From Trachelipus rathkii (taxonomy: Eukaryota > Arthropoda > Malacostraca > Isopoda > Trachelipodidae): a stretch of DNA of 10,700 nucleotides. This document shows positions 1 to 10,125 of the stretch, one piece after another. The notes under the pieces were generated by a model. That model ran no database searches. It was given only the letters and a program-made list of their open reading frames with translations, and had not been told where the DNA came from. The position numbers and the translations under genes were made by a program. How positions within the stretch are numbered: the first letter of the stretch is position 1; every line of letters starts with the position of its first letter. Location of the stretch: assembly GCA_015478945.1 (NCBI GenBank), contig JABUQX010100295.1, positions 15,001 to 25,700 of the forward strand, written 5' to 3'.

Positions 1-128
1 CGGAAAGATCCACGGACGCCATGTATTCTCGCACGTTTATTGCTTATGTCTCTCTTGCCGTTCGTTGTTTAAGTTTGTGTTTCTATTGTATTGCTAAAAA
101 TAGGGCGGTGCCGAAATCTCAATGCGCA
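1..128. other. Window-edge sequence beyond gag, unassigned
   Basis: If the minus-strand LTR element continues, this is where the end of nucleocapsid and the start of protease would lie. Minus-strand translation is interrupted by stops in every frame and I see no protease DTG/DSG motif. Confidence 0.3.
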
Positions 129-164
129 TTATGACCCTCTTCGAGCACACTTGTAAAAGTTACA
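125..164 (-). other. Possible degenerate zinc-knuckle relic after gag core
   Basis: In the gag frame, two Cys codons at 162-164 and 147-149 are separated by NFYK, followed by ARRG and then a break, after which a His codon is available only in another frame. Retroviral-type zinc knuckles follow C-X2-C-X4-H-X4-C, so the first spacing is wrong and the last Cys is not evident. The position behind a basic, Asn-rich tail is right for a nucleocapsid domain. This is a weak call. Confidence 0.35.
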
Positions 165-1253
165 AACGCTCCCTTGGGTTCGCTGCTCGCTACGGCGACT
201 TTCGCGTCTCTCATTGCCTCCTGCAATATTCCTGGTTCCGTTGTTCTGTGGTCCTGGTGTTTGTTGGTTTGTGGCTTTATTATTATAACTTTCTCTATTT
301 CTGTGGCAACTATTTGTCTATCTATCTCGATAGCTTTGACTATTATTATTATTGTGACTGTGACTTTCTCTCTGGCGCGACACTAAATTCATCTTGTGCG
401 CTTGTAAATAATTTTCAGAGCTTTTAATGATTTCCTGCATGTATTTACCATTCTTTTCCTTTAAGATGGTAGCTAGATCTTTGGGGATCGTATTTAAATA
501 CTTATCTATAGTGAAAAAATTTATTAAGTCGTCCGCGGTTATCATCACATCTGCCGCGACGATCCATTTCTTTAGACCATCAAAGATCTTCCTCATATAG
601 ACCTTCGGGTTGTCATCATCCGTGGGCGCAATAGACTTGTACTTGGCGCAATACCCACTTTCAGTTAGAGCATATCTGATTAAAAGTGCCTTCTTTAGGT
701 CTTCATAATTTGAGGCGTCTTCCACTGAAAAATCATTATATACCTTGACGGCCTTGCCTGTCAAGAATGATCCAAGCACATGCTAGTATTTTTCTTTTGG
801 GACATCATTAGCGATCGCCTGTTTTTCAAACAGGGTTAAATATTCTTCTATATTGTTCAACTTTTCATCAAAGTTTGGTAGTTTAAGCTTTGTGAATTTA
901 TTTGAACAGGTGTTACTATCTTCTGGAGAGTGAGAGCTTTGAGTTGAATTAGTAGCAGCCTCATGATATCACTGCTTGTCTTCCGCCTCTAATTTCATTT
1001 TCAAAATTCTTTCTTCTGACTCAAGCGCATGTTTATCAGCTTCCATTTTTGCTTTGCGTTCTTCGGCTTCAACTTCTAATCTGGCTTTTCGTTCTTCCGT
1101 TTTAGCTTCCAACTTCGCTTTACGTTCTTCTGCTTCTGCTTTAAGTTTCTTTTCCTCCAATTCTCTCTCCTTAGCTCGTTCTTCCCTCAGAAAGTTCGCA
1201 GCCTCGACTCCTGTAATCCCGAGAGCTTTACACATTTCAATAAGATCAGCCAT
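129..1253 (-). pseudogene. Decayed Gag of a Ty3/gypsy-type LTR retrotransposon
   Basis: Read on the minus strand from an ATG at 1251-1253, one frame runs through the whole region with in-frame stops at 969-971 (TGA), 783-785 (TAG), 318-320 (TAG) and 129-131 (TAA). The first part (MADLIEMCKALGITG, then charged E/K/R-rich sequence) predicts a coiled coil. After the first stop comes a Gag core with recognisable pieces: LKLPNFDEKLNNIEEYL, then SFLTGKAVKVYNDF, then ALLIRYALTESGYC, then PKDLATILKEKN and a final ENYLQAHKMNL. This order resembles the Gag/SCAN-like core of animal Ty3/gypsy elements, which assembles the particle that packages the RNA. An Asn/Arg-rich tail follows. Protease and pol would lie beyond the left edge. 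Family assignment is by motif recognition; the loss of function is seen directly. It is unrelated to the plus-strand element next door. Confidence 0.8.
1035..1133 (-). repeat. Three 11-residue (33-bp) coiled-coil repeats inside gag
   Basis: Gag residues 41-73 consist of three back-to-back 11-residue units: AEERKAKLEAK, TEERKARLEVE and AEERKAKMEAD. At DNA level these are three diverged 33-bp units. An 11-residue period suits a right-handed or straight coiled coil. The surrounding sequence (residues about 23-94) is equally rich in E, K and R and probably continues the helix. Confidence 0.8.
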
Positions 1254-1392
1254 GTTTACTACTCAAAATATATCTATAAATGTCAACAGTCACTTTTCTT
1301 ACTTTCAATAGTCACAAAATTCTGAGTCACTTTTTCAAAATTTGACTCCAGCTATCGATACGAAATTTCGACCTTCTTACAACAAATCTTTG
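1254..1392. other. Leader upstream of gag, non-coding
   Basis: This AT-rich stretch lies just 5' of the gag ATG (minus-strand sense) and ends where the TA microsatellite begins. By position it would be the untranslated leader, and possibly the LTR edge, of the gag element. No primer-binding site or LTR terminus can be named with confidence, because there is no second LTR in the window to compare. Confidence 0.3.
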
Positions 1393-1627
<235 letters not shown>

Positions 1628-1762
1628 CAAGTTTGTTTGTTTTTTTCTGTCTGTTTTGATTTTTGTCTGTTGTTTGTTTTGTGGTGGATGTGTGTGTATG
1701 TAAGATGGCAGATTTATGCACAGGCGTGGGCGACTTTACTAACATCCTTGGCTTGCAATCTA

Positions 1763-2424
1763 ACTCTGTATCCGTGAACACCACCCCTCTAACTCTAGCC
1801 CTAACCTTGCTCCTGTCTGAGACCCAGAGGTTAGGAATTCATCCTCTAACTCGTTTAATATGTCTAATTCTATAACTTACTTCATAATTTCCGTCTAAAT
1901 GGTGTCTTTGTAAACATAAATACTCCTGTAACACGTCTCTAGAATCTCGAATCTCCTAACTTTAATGTTCTGTGGCTTAAAATCTTTCTTCCTTCTACTA
2001 CAATAATGTTAGGTTTCTGGTTTTGTTCTCCCAATGGGACAAATTTCCAGACCAATTTGAAAATCTTACTTCTTCACGAGACTGGTATGTCTTATCATCC
2101 AAATACTGAGGTCCTCTATTTGGGGATTTTAATGTACACAACACTGAATGGTTGGGGTCCTCTCATACTGATTTAGGTGGGGAGGAGGCCGAATCATTCA
2201 GCATTCTCAACGACCTGGAACAATTGATTAAAGAACCCACTTATATTCCGGATCGTCCCAACCAATTCTTGAAAACACTTGACCTATGTTTCACCCCTAG
2301 TCCTTCTCTCTATAAATACACAATCTTCGCTCCTATTGGTAAATCTGACCACAACCTTATTTCACTTAAATACTTTCTCTACAACAGCTCCATCCTGCCC
2401 TACGCGTTTTTTCTGGCACTTTGA
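1763..2424 (+). pseudogene. APE-type endonuclease domain of the LINE, frameshifted
   Basis: LSETQ (1813-1827) holds the metal-binding Glu of apurinic-type endonucleases. FNVLWLKIFLPSTT (from 1961) is in a different frame. GDFNVHNTEWLGSSHTD (from 2122) supplies the catalytic Asp/Asn motif, followed by SILNDLEQLIKEPTYIPDR and LDLCF. SDHNLISL (from 2344) holds the terminal catalytic Asp-His pair. The key residues are therefore still present, but LSETQ and GDFN are separated by at least two frame changes between about 1830 and 2120. The open part from 2122 ends at a TGA at 2422-2424. Just before it, the frame slips: the sequence FWHFDRADWG, normal after the endonuclease, reads in frame 2 at about 2410-2440. 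The domain would cut the target DNA strand. Confidence 0.82.
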
Positions 2425-3206
2425 TCGGGCCGATTGGGGGCCTTGCGTCGCTTCTACGCTAACTATAATTGGAATGACTGCTTTGACTCTGGTGACGCTT
2501 CAGATTCTGCCAATAAGGTGGGAGCTGTAATCGTTGATGGGATGAGCAAGTTCATTCCTTCTTCGACTAAATCTTTCTCTCCTCATAATCCATGGTTCGA
2601 TCGTGCTTGTTCTCTGGCCATTCAGGCTATAGACAGTGCGTATCAGGAGTGGAAAATTCTCTTGTTCTCCTATCACTCTTACTAATTTTCATTTAGCTAG
2701 AAATCGTTGCAGTGATACTTCGATGAGCAAAGCGAGATTTTATCAAACGAAGGGGCGCTAACCTCCTAGGTTTCCAATTAAAAAATCTTTCTGGCCGTTT
2801 GCCAAAAACATCTCTATCAACTTCTGTAAATCTGTCTTTCCTCCTCTTATTTGATCTGATGGTTCTGTTGCTAATTCTCCAACTGAAAATTCCAATCTCT
2901 TTGGTCTCCTATTTTCCTCTAACTCAACCCTGGACGATTCTGGCATTCCTCTTCCTCCTCCCTTCTCCTCTCAGGTGTCCTATGCCTTTGCCTGTGATTA
3001 CATTTAATCGGGTGCATGAACTCCTGGAATCTATGAACGTTAGGAAGGCGGGTGGCTCGGATGGCGTTCCTCCCCAAATTTTGAGGGAATGTGCTTCCGT
3101 GCTGACCCCGCCCCTCGTTCAACTATATTCTCTATGTTTCAATACTAACACTTTCCCTCATTGTTGGAAGCACGCACATGTCCAACCGATTCCGAAAAAA
3201 AGGTAG
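2410..3206 (+). pseudogene. Linker and N-terminal RT region of the LINE, frameshifted
   Basis: The stretch between endonuclease and RT palm is kept as fragments in different frames. FWHFDRADWG sits in frame 2. ALRRFYANYNWNDCF through NPWFDRACSLAIQAIDSAYQEW is in frame 1 (2434-2685), followed by LTNFHLARNRC in a shifted frame. SFWPFAKNISINF and SDGSVANSPTEN lie in frame 2 (about 2783-2940), with a TGA at 2849-2851 between them. RVHELLESMNVRKAGGSDG to HVQPIPKK is in frame 3 (3009-3200). KAGGSDGVPPQILR is the block just before the fingers in LINE RTs. The last fragment ends at an A7 run (3195-3201), where the reading moves to frame 1 for the RT core. Confidence 0.78.
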
Positions 3207-3837
3207 CCGCTCTGATCCTTCTAACTATCGCCCCATAGCTCTCACTTGTATTCTATCTAAGATCTTTGAAACCCTTCTCAACTCTCATTTCTTAGATCAT
3301 CTGGAATCTCATTCACTTCTTTCCGATCGCCAGTACGGCTTTCGGCGCTCTAGGTCTACTGGCGATATACTTTCCTATCTTACTGATTTATGGTTTTCCG
3401 CCCTTAGGAACTACGGGGAGACTTGCGTGGTGGCGCTTGACATATTCAAAGCATTTGACCGGGTATGGCACGCGTCACTGCTCTCCAAGCTCCCTTCCTT
3501 TGGGTTTCCTCCTTCACTTTGCTTACTTATATCTAGTTTTCTCTCAAATCGCTCAATGTCGGCTGTTATTGACGGGGCGACTTCTTCTTTTTCTGTTAAT
3601 TGTGGTGTTCCTCAGCGTTCTTTCTTATCTCCTACTTTATTCCTACTTTTCATTAATGATCTTCTCACCTGCACATCTAACTCTATCCATTCGTATGCCG
3701 ATAACTCGACCCTTCATTCTTCAACTCATTTCAATTCTGCTCCCTATTTTACTTCTAGAATTGCCTGTTGTCTTCTTTCCGAATCTATTCTCGCTGATCT
3801 GGATAGGATTCCCGGGTGGGTCAGTTCAACCTTGTGA
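3178..3837 (+). pseudogene. Reverse transcriptase core of the LINE, catalytic mutant
   Basis: This is the longest surviving block, about 210 residues. NYRPIALTCILSKIFE lies at residues 16-31, YGFRRSRSTGDIL at 53-65, palm motif A ALDIFKAFDRVWH at 86-98, motif B GVPQRSFLSPTLFLLFINDL at 143-162, and motif C HSYADNSTLH at 171-180. In this RT class motif C is normally a double Asp (YADD or FADD). Here the second Asp is Asn (AAC at 3703-3705), and motif B has Arg where Gly is usual (GVPQG). Both changes predict an inactive enzyme. The leading Met is just an in-frame ATG inside a LINE polyprotein, not a true start. The frame ends at TGA 3835-3837 after a one-base slip near the G run at 3818-3820. 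Confidence 0.9.
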
Positions 3838-4444
3838 AATTTAATTCTTTAAAAACTCAACTTCTACAAATCTCTCCCTCTCTAAAACATCTTCCAACTT
3901 TTCCTATCTCTTTCGACGGTTCTCTCGTCTCTCCTGTTGACAATATAAACATCCTTGGCCTTAACATAAACAAAAAAATGTCTTGGAAACCTCACATCAC
4001 AATGGTTGCTAGTGCGGCCTCAAAGAAACTGGGGGGTTCTATTTAGACTGCGAGACTATTTTTCCTCTTCTCAGTTACTCTAGCTACAAGGCCTCATCCG
4101 CCCTTGTATGGAGTACTGCTCTCATATCTGGGCCTGGTTTCACCCGGCTTTTGGATAGGGTCGAGTCAAGGCCAAGACTTATAAACTGTTCCGTATTTTC
4201 ACTTCACTTGACCCTCTATCTTTGCGGCGCGGTGTTGGTGCTTTATCTCTACCGCAGTGGCAGGTGCTCGAGGGAACTTGTCACTTGCGTACTTCCACCT
4301 TTACGATGCCCTCGTAGCACAAGGGGTGCTGTGTCTGCGCATGAGTTTTGTGTGGATATTGGCAACTCCAGGCTAGTTCGCTGCGGTGCTTTCTTCTTTC
4401 CAGCCACTTCTGTTCTGTGGAATTCTCTTCCATCTTCTGTATAG
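3816..4444 (+). pseudogene. Post-RT thumb and C-terminal region of the LINE, broken
   Basis: GQFNLVKFNSLKTQLLQIS (from 3819) continues the RT in frame 3 through INILGLNINKKMSWKPHI and SASKKLGG. It then meets a stop just after a G6 run at 4031-4036. Beyond the slip, VLFRLRDYFSSSQLL and LIRPCMEYCSHIWAW are readable in another frame, interrupted by a TAG. LLDRVESR restarts at about 4148. LDPLSLRRGVGALSL (about 4209-4252) again uses a different frame. RSGRCSRELVTCVLPPLRC, RSTRGAVSAHEFCV and LWNSLPSSV (LWNSLP at 4415-4432) complete the C-terminus. The IRPxxEY-CSxxW and LWNSLP blocks are typical of the C-terminal part of Jockey-like ORF2 proteins. At least four frame changes are present. Confidence 0.8.
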
Positions 4445-4720
4445 ACTTCCTTCTGAATTTAATCTCTCACTTCAAAGCCTTCGACTGTGCTCATCTGCGT
4501 AATTTGCTTTAGTTGTGTAACCTCTGAGGCGTGCAACACCCCCTCTTGAATATCGCCCGTGAGTGGTGGTGACATCTGTCAAAAAATACAAAATACTGAA
4601 AATTCTATCATAATCAACCGGAAACTTCTTTCTTAATGGAACTTCTTTTCCGTTTACGCTGCAAGGCAAAATCAAAATTAACTTCCGCGCTCGAAATTTC
4701 TACGATTTTTGAACCGTCCC
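4445..4720 (+). other. C-terminal tail and 3' UTR of the LINE
   Basis: After the stop at 4442-4444, a shifted frame still reads a short tail with NLISHFKAFD, the usual last block of these proteins. Non-coding sequence follows up to the TA tract. There is no poly(A) tail: the element ends directly on TA dinucleotides. The minus-strand open frame over this stretch has no recognisable content. Confidence 0.6.
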
Positions 4721-6160
<1,440 letters not shown>

Positions 6161-7194
6161 ATATTGAGAAAATAAAATAATATTAAATAAAATTATTAAA
6201 AACGGAAATAATTAAAATTTATATTATACAGACGATTCGGTTTTAGTTTAAGACGAATAAATATATATCTTTACCAAACCAAAATTATGAAATTCAAAAA
6301 TGAATGTTTATTTTTGCGCGTGTACAAAACCAAATCATCTGTTCGCTTAGCGCGTCGTTTTCTATTCAATATGCAACGTTGAGGACCTTGCATATAGATA
6401 GAACTATTATAAATATCATTTAATAAATTTCAGCATAAATTTATTAAATACTTTATCAAAATAATAAATATTATTTTGTGAAAAATATATTATTAAATAA
6501 ATTTTTAAAAATTACTGCAACTGCGCGAAAAATATTATATACAAAAACTTTTACCTGGGATCAATCTTTGAAGACAGGAAACCAAAATGCATGAAAATCG
6601 TCTGCAACTTACACCGAAATGCGATTCCAGAAACACATTGAAATATAAAATATATTCACCTTATAAACACTAGTAAAATTAACGCATTATTTAGCATGAA
6701 CAAATAATGCACCACATTAAGAAAAATAATAAACCACGTGAAGGTGTTACACTTTTAAAATAAATTAATATTTACACACAAAATTGATTTAAAACACCTT
6801 GACCTTTCAACATTGCAAATATAACCGACAGACAAGCCACTATTAACAGGTGCTCTGGTTCTAAGCACGGTTGCCACGTACCAATTATCAACACACCAGA
6901 CCTCATGGAACGAAAATCAAAATAAGGTCAAGAATGAGCTCTGCATCACTTCTTATACGGCGACATTCAAACCAGGTTACATTCAACATCCAATGGGATG
7001 ACAATCAAAACAGGAGAAGGAAAGATGTATACACATTTATGCTAAAACCAGGTAAAATCATCTACCTTCAATTTAAAATAATAGTACTTCTCAAGGAAAA
7101 TTGACAAAATAAAAAGCTTGTGTTGAGAAATTGCACTTCCTCACCGATACAAATTAAATAAATTTATATACAAGATTTTATTTCTAAACGCTAT
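6161..7194. other. AT-rich DNA without recognisable gene
   Basis: About 1 kb lies between two TA arrays. The one open frame of note (6871-7104) opens only with TTG, is Lys/Arg/Asn-rich and has no motif I know, so I do not call it a gene. A slightly less AT-rich patch at about 6315-6395 has no evident function. An imperfect duplication is noted at 6905-7053. Confidence 0.6.
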
Positions 7195-7209
7195 TTTATA
7201 TATATATAT

Positions 7210-7299
<90 letters not shown>

Positions 7300-7734
7300 A
7301 TATAAGATAAAATATATATATATAATATTATTAAATATATATATTAATTAACAATATTATATATATATTATATATATATTATATATATTATATATGTATA
7401 TATTATATATATATGTATTTACTTATATATATATATAAATTAATAATATATAATATATATATATTATATTATAATATATGTATGTATATATAATTATTAT
7501 TTAATATATATATATATATTATAATAATATATTATATATAATATTTATATATAATATTATAATTATATATATATATATATAGCAATATATATATATATAT
7601 ATATATTATATAATTATATAATATATATATATATAATATTATATAGTATATATATATAATTAAATATATATATAAAATAATATAGTATATATCTATTAGT
7701 TAGTATATATGTTAATATATTATAATATTATATA

Positions 7735-7779
<45 letters not shown>

Positions 7780-7812
7780 AATATATATATATAATTATAT
7801 ATATATAATATA
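7195..7812. repeat. Large TA array, pure core with imperfect flank
   Basis: The array is almost pure TA at about 7217-7296. It continues as an imperfect mosaic of TA runs with ATTA/TAAT interruptions to 7812, with another purer stretch around 7734-7768. It is the largest simple-sequence block in the window. Confidence 0.95.
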
Positions 7813-7828
7813 AGTTTTAAACAAAATT

Positions 7829-8046
7829 ATTATTATATTTCTCATAATAATAATAATATGGTTAAACATTAATATAATAATAATATTTAATATAATAATA
7901 ATAATTTATAATATATATAAAATAATAATAATAATAATAAATAATAATAATAATACATGTATTATAATAATAATTAATAAAATAATAATAAAATAAAATA
8001 ATAATAATAATAAATAATATTAATTTAATAATAATAATAATAAAAA
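7829..8046. repeat. AAT/TAA-rich trinucleotide tract
   Basis: Runs of AATAAT with scattered AAAT and ATTA variants fill about 200 bases. The tract ends where similarity to the Penelope-like element begins (about 8047). Confidence 0.9.
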
Positions 8047-8843
8047 TAAATTTAGAAATTTTATGTTTAAAAATAATAATAATAAGTTTTACTTTTAACT
8101 TCTAATTCTCTAAATATTTATTTCTTGATTTTCATTTAATTTTCTAATTACTTCTCTTAGAAATGTTACAAAGAAAATAAGAGAAGCATATTTAAATTTA
8201 TTAGTTTTTGACCGGTTTTCGTCACGTAAACTTCGGACATCTTCAGAGTTTTCGATTTCTAAACAGAAAATATAATTATATCAAGATTTACAAAAAGTAA
8301 AATTACATAATTTAAGATTTTGTTTTAAATTTTTTTTCTTAACTTAGTTTTCTTCCTTTAAGTTCCTTTGCTTTAAACTTTTTTGTTATTGCTTGGTTTT
8401 AAATGTTATTATGTAGTAAGCCTCAGCCTATTTTTAGTTTTTTGAGCTCGCATGAGGAGTTGCAAAAAATTTTGAATGACGTGTTGAGATATCAGGTAAG
8501 TTGTTTTGTTATGGTATCCGTGAATAAATGTTCGTATATTATTACTAGGTTTTAAAGCGGGTGGCTTGGGATGCCTATCTGTAATCTTATTAGTCGTGTA
8601 ACAATATTACGTCGACATCAGTCAAAGTCGGGGATATATGAATTGGTACGCGACCATGGTGATTAACTGAAAGGGTATCCTTAGTAAAAGAAGCAGGAAG
8701 AAAGTTTTCTTGTTTTGTGGGATAGTTTAACTGTGAATTTTTGTGTTGCTTGTAGATTTAATGTGAGTGTTAATAATGCCGCGTAGGCATTTTTCCTCTT
8801 TATCAAAGTCTTTTGCATTTGAAGTTTTAAAATAAAATTTAAT
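8047..8843 (-). mobile_element. Inverted Penelope-like element fragment (left arm)
   Basis: The reverse complement of this stretch matches 9365-10199 along nearly its full length. Exact 20-base anchors are 8781-8800 against 9410-9429 and 8187-8206 against 10025-10044; a 16-base anchor is 8092-8107 against 10136-10151. The best part (8640-8843) looks about 85% identical by eye and the middle is lower. Read on the minus strand, 8843 down to about 8684 encodes the region just after the RT, including LIKRKNAYAALL and SHKTRKLSSCFF. Next come nuclease-like traces (VAYQF, a TTR motif) with stops, then non-coding 3' sequence. The far end includes the start of a further copy, as in the right arm. It is a partial, inverted, non-functional copy of the same family. 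Confidence 0.85.
8210..8246 (-). ncRNA. Candidate degenerate hammerhead ribozyme motif
   Basis: On the minus strand, CTGAAGA is followed by GTC, a 12-base loop, GAC, GAAA and ACCGGTC. This matches the order of a minimal hammerhead core (CUGAUGA, helix II, GAAA, helix III, cleavage after GUC) with one change in the first box and three base pairs in helix II. ACCGGT is self-complementary, which would suit the very short helix III of PLE ribozymes. I see no convincing helix I on either side, so it may be a relic or a chance match. Minimal hammerheads are known from PLE terminal repeats. Confidence 0.4.
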
Positions 8844-9018
8844 GGCGGAGCTAGAAAATGGAATTTTGAGGGAAAACAATACATTCAACCCAGTCTTTTA
8901 TGTAAGATATGTTGACGACACCCTTACTATATTTAGGAACCATACAGACATTCATCAGTTAATCAACCCGTTTGCAAAGCCTTTCTTGCCTCAAATTTAC
9001 ATTCTTAAACATCTCTAA
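8842..9018 (+). pseudogene. Penelope-like RT fragment with the YVDD catalytic motif
   Basis: This is a 58-codon frame, MAELENGILRENNTFNPVFY followed by VRYVDDTLTIFRN. YVDD (8908-8919, residues 23-26) is palm motif C of the RT, and RYVDDT-x-x-IF is characteristic of Penelope-like elements. PLEs encode an RT related to telomerase, usually fused to a GIY-YIG nuclease. The piece begins almost exactly where the inverted left arm ends (8843/8844), so motifs A and B of this copy are missing. The ATG is an internal Met, not a start. The frame closes at TAA 9016-9018; beyond it the LLDIKIKN block reads in another frame, so at least one indel separates it from the next piece. Confidence 0.85.
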
Positions 9019-9045
9019 ATAATATTATTAACTTTTGGATATTAA

Positions 9046-9408
9046 AATCAAAAATTTAATGATGATGGAACCTTTTCTACAGGCATACATGTCAAGCCAA
9101 CTGATAATGGTCTGTACCTTAATTACAGCTCCTACTCCCCAGAAGTATATAAGAATTCAATTGTAAAAACACTCATATATAGGGCTTATAAATTGTGCTC
9201 GGATTGGGAATCATTTGATGTTGAAATTCAAAGAATTAAACAGAACCTGATCAACTGTAACCACCCTTTAAATTTAACGGAGACAGGGGAAAATAATAAA
9301 CAAAAAAACGATCAACAAACTCATAAAACAACAGGACAATTTACGAAATTAAATATCTCGAAAGCATTAAATTTTTATTTTAAAACTTCAATTGCAAAAG
9401 GACTTTGA
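9046..9408 (+). pseudogene. Penelope-like RT C-terminal part
   Basis: An open frame of about 120 codons follows the palm fragment. Its start shows DDGTFSTGIHVKPTDNGLYL and then NYSSYSP, matching the segment after motif D of PLE RTs (F-x-T-x-x-x-KPT-x-x-x-YL). ARIYRA-like and WESFDVEIQRIKQNLINCN segments follow, then a Lys/Gln/Asn/Thr-rich stretch and LNISKALNFYFKTSIAK. The last part overlaps the start of the right inverted arm. The frame ends at TGA 9406-9408 after a slip: the left arm shows that this spot normally reads through into KRKNAYAALL. No Met start is needed because this is the middle of a polyprotein. Confidence 0.8.
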
Positions 9409-9680
9409 TAAGAGGAAAAATGCCTACGCCGCTTTATTAAAAACCACATTAAATACCACAAAGCAAGAATCAAAAAATCACAGTTAGCCTATACCACAAA
9501 GCAAGAAAACTTTTTTCCTGCTTCTCTGCTAAGGATATCATTTCAGTTTATCACCATGTCGTGTACCCCAATTCGCAGTCCCGAGTCTATCTATCTCTCT
9601 ACGTATATTGGTATCTACGACTAATAGTTATGAACAGATAGGGTGCATTACCCGACGTAGCTCCTGTAATAACCTTAGTA
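9404..9680 (+). pseudogene. GIY-YIG-type nuclease relic of the Penelope-like element
   Basis: Downstream of the RT the reading continues through several shifts: NAYAALLKTTLN-like sequence, then a SLYHKTRKL-type block, then HHVVYP (about 9550), then YIG (9604-9612), followed one base out of frame by STTNSYEQIG. A VVY...YIG-S-T pattern is what the GIY-YIG endonuclease of PLEs shows (the first motif is often VVY rather than GIY). The inverted arm has the matching traces MVAYQF and TTRLIRLQIG. Stops and indels in all frames make it non-functional. The nuclease would nick the target for integration. I can see only the front motifs; the later catalytic Arg, Glu and Asn cannot be placed. Confidence 0.6.
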
Positions 9681-10125
9681 AATAATATAATCTATCTATA
9701 TTCACCGGGAATCATAACAAACAAACTATACCTGATTATCTCACCAGTCATTCAAAATTGTGCACTCCTCAGTTGGAAGCTCAAAAACTAAAACATTAGC
9801 TGAGGTCTACTAACCAATTTAAAACCTATTAGAATGCAGAGTGCTGAGTTAAGCATAAAAGTTTAAATGATATCTAATATTAAATATGAATATTGAATGA
9901 ATGCAAAAATAATAATACTAAATATTTAATTTTGTAAATAATATTTTATATAATTTATTCAAATGTTAGAATCGATGAAACTCTGAAAAGATGTCCGAAG
10001 TTCTTTTCTTATTCCTTGATGAGAAACTAATAAATTTAAATATGGCCGTCTTATTTCCTTTGGTGAAACTGTATTTCGTATAGACTAAGATATGTAAGAA
10101 AATTTAAATGAAATTTCAGAAATAA
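9681..10125 (+). other. 3' region and inter-copy junction of the Penelope-like element
   Basis: After the nuclease relic, protein traces fade into AT-rich non-coding sequence that still pairs with the left arm. At 9983-9996 the first half of the hammerhead-like motif is present as CTGAAAAGATGTCC, but the GAC-GAAA-GGTC half is replaced by unrelated sequence. At 10041 an ATG follows the exact match to the left arm; only 13 codons are open there. This is the boundary between the 3' end of one PLE copy and the 5' end of the next. Confidence 0.6.

Larger units (their letters stand above)
1628..4720 (+). mobile_element. Dead non-LTR (LINE) retrotransposon, Jockey-like
   Basis: About 3.1 kb of plus-strand sequence carries, in order, the marks of an APE-type LINE ORF2: the endonuclease motifs LSETQ, GDFN and SDH; a linker; RT blocks including KAGGSDGVPP, NYRPIAL, YGFRRSRSTGD, DIFKAFD, GVPQ and YAD; and a C-terminal region ending in LWNSLPSSV. 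A non-coding 3' tail runs into a TA repeat. Such elements copy themselves by nicking target DNA and reverse-transcribing their RNA at the nick. No ORF1 with zinc knuckles is seen: only about 180 bases separate the 5' edge from LSETQ, so the copy is either 5'-truncated near the start of ORF2 or belongs to a lineage without ORF1. Reading moves through all three frames with at least seven shifts, so it is a fossil. Placement near the Jockey superfamily is from motif resemblance; CR1-like neighbours are not excluded. Confidence 0.88.
8842..10125 (+). mobile_element. 5'-truncated Penelope-like element copy, plus strand
   Basis: This entry groups the RT palm fragment, the RT C-terminus, the nuclease relic and the 3' region as one copy read left to right. 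Its 5' edge is the sharp switch at 8843/8844 from the inverted copy. Its 3' edge passes directly into the N-terminal coding part of another copy. Penelope-like elements are known for 5' truncation, tandem arrangement and partial copies in inverted orientation, which fits all three observations. Confidence 0.75.

Noticed and set aside
122..427. Plus-strand open frames at 122-427 and 174-386
   Set aside because: They lie opposite the Asn/Arg-rich gag tail; their Tyr/Leu/Ile-rich composition is the antisense shadow of that sequence.
976..1311. Plus-strand Ser/Ala/Leu-rich open frame
   Set aside because: It is the antisense of the E/K/R coiled coil in gag, and its repetitive Ser-rich pattern follows from that.
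1254..1392. tRNA-like primer-binding site (TGGAGTC on the minus strand) upstream of gag
   Set aside because: The word is too short, is not preceded by an LTR-type CA end, and no LTR pair is available in the window.
6871..7104. 77-codon open frame in the unassigned island
   Set aside because: It opens with TTG, not ATG, has no recognisable motif or splice context, and overlaps an imperfect duplication whose offset breaks the frame.
7841..8046. CRISPR array or tRNA cluster in the repeat-rich region
   Set aside because: The repeats are plain AAT-type simple sequence without spacers; no tRNA A/B boxes or cloverleaf were found.
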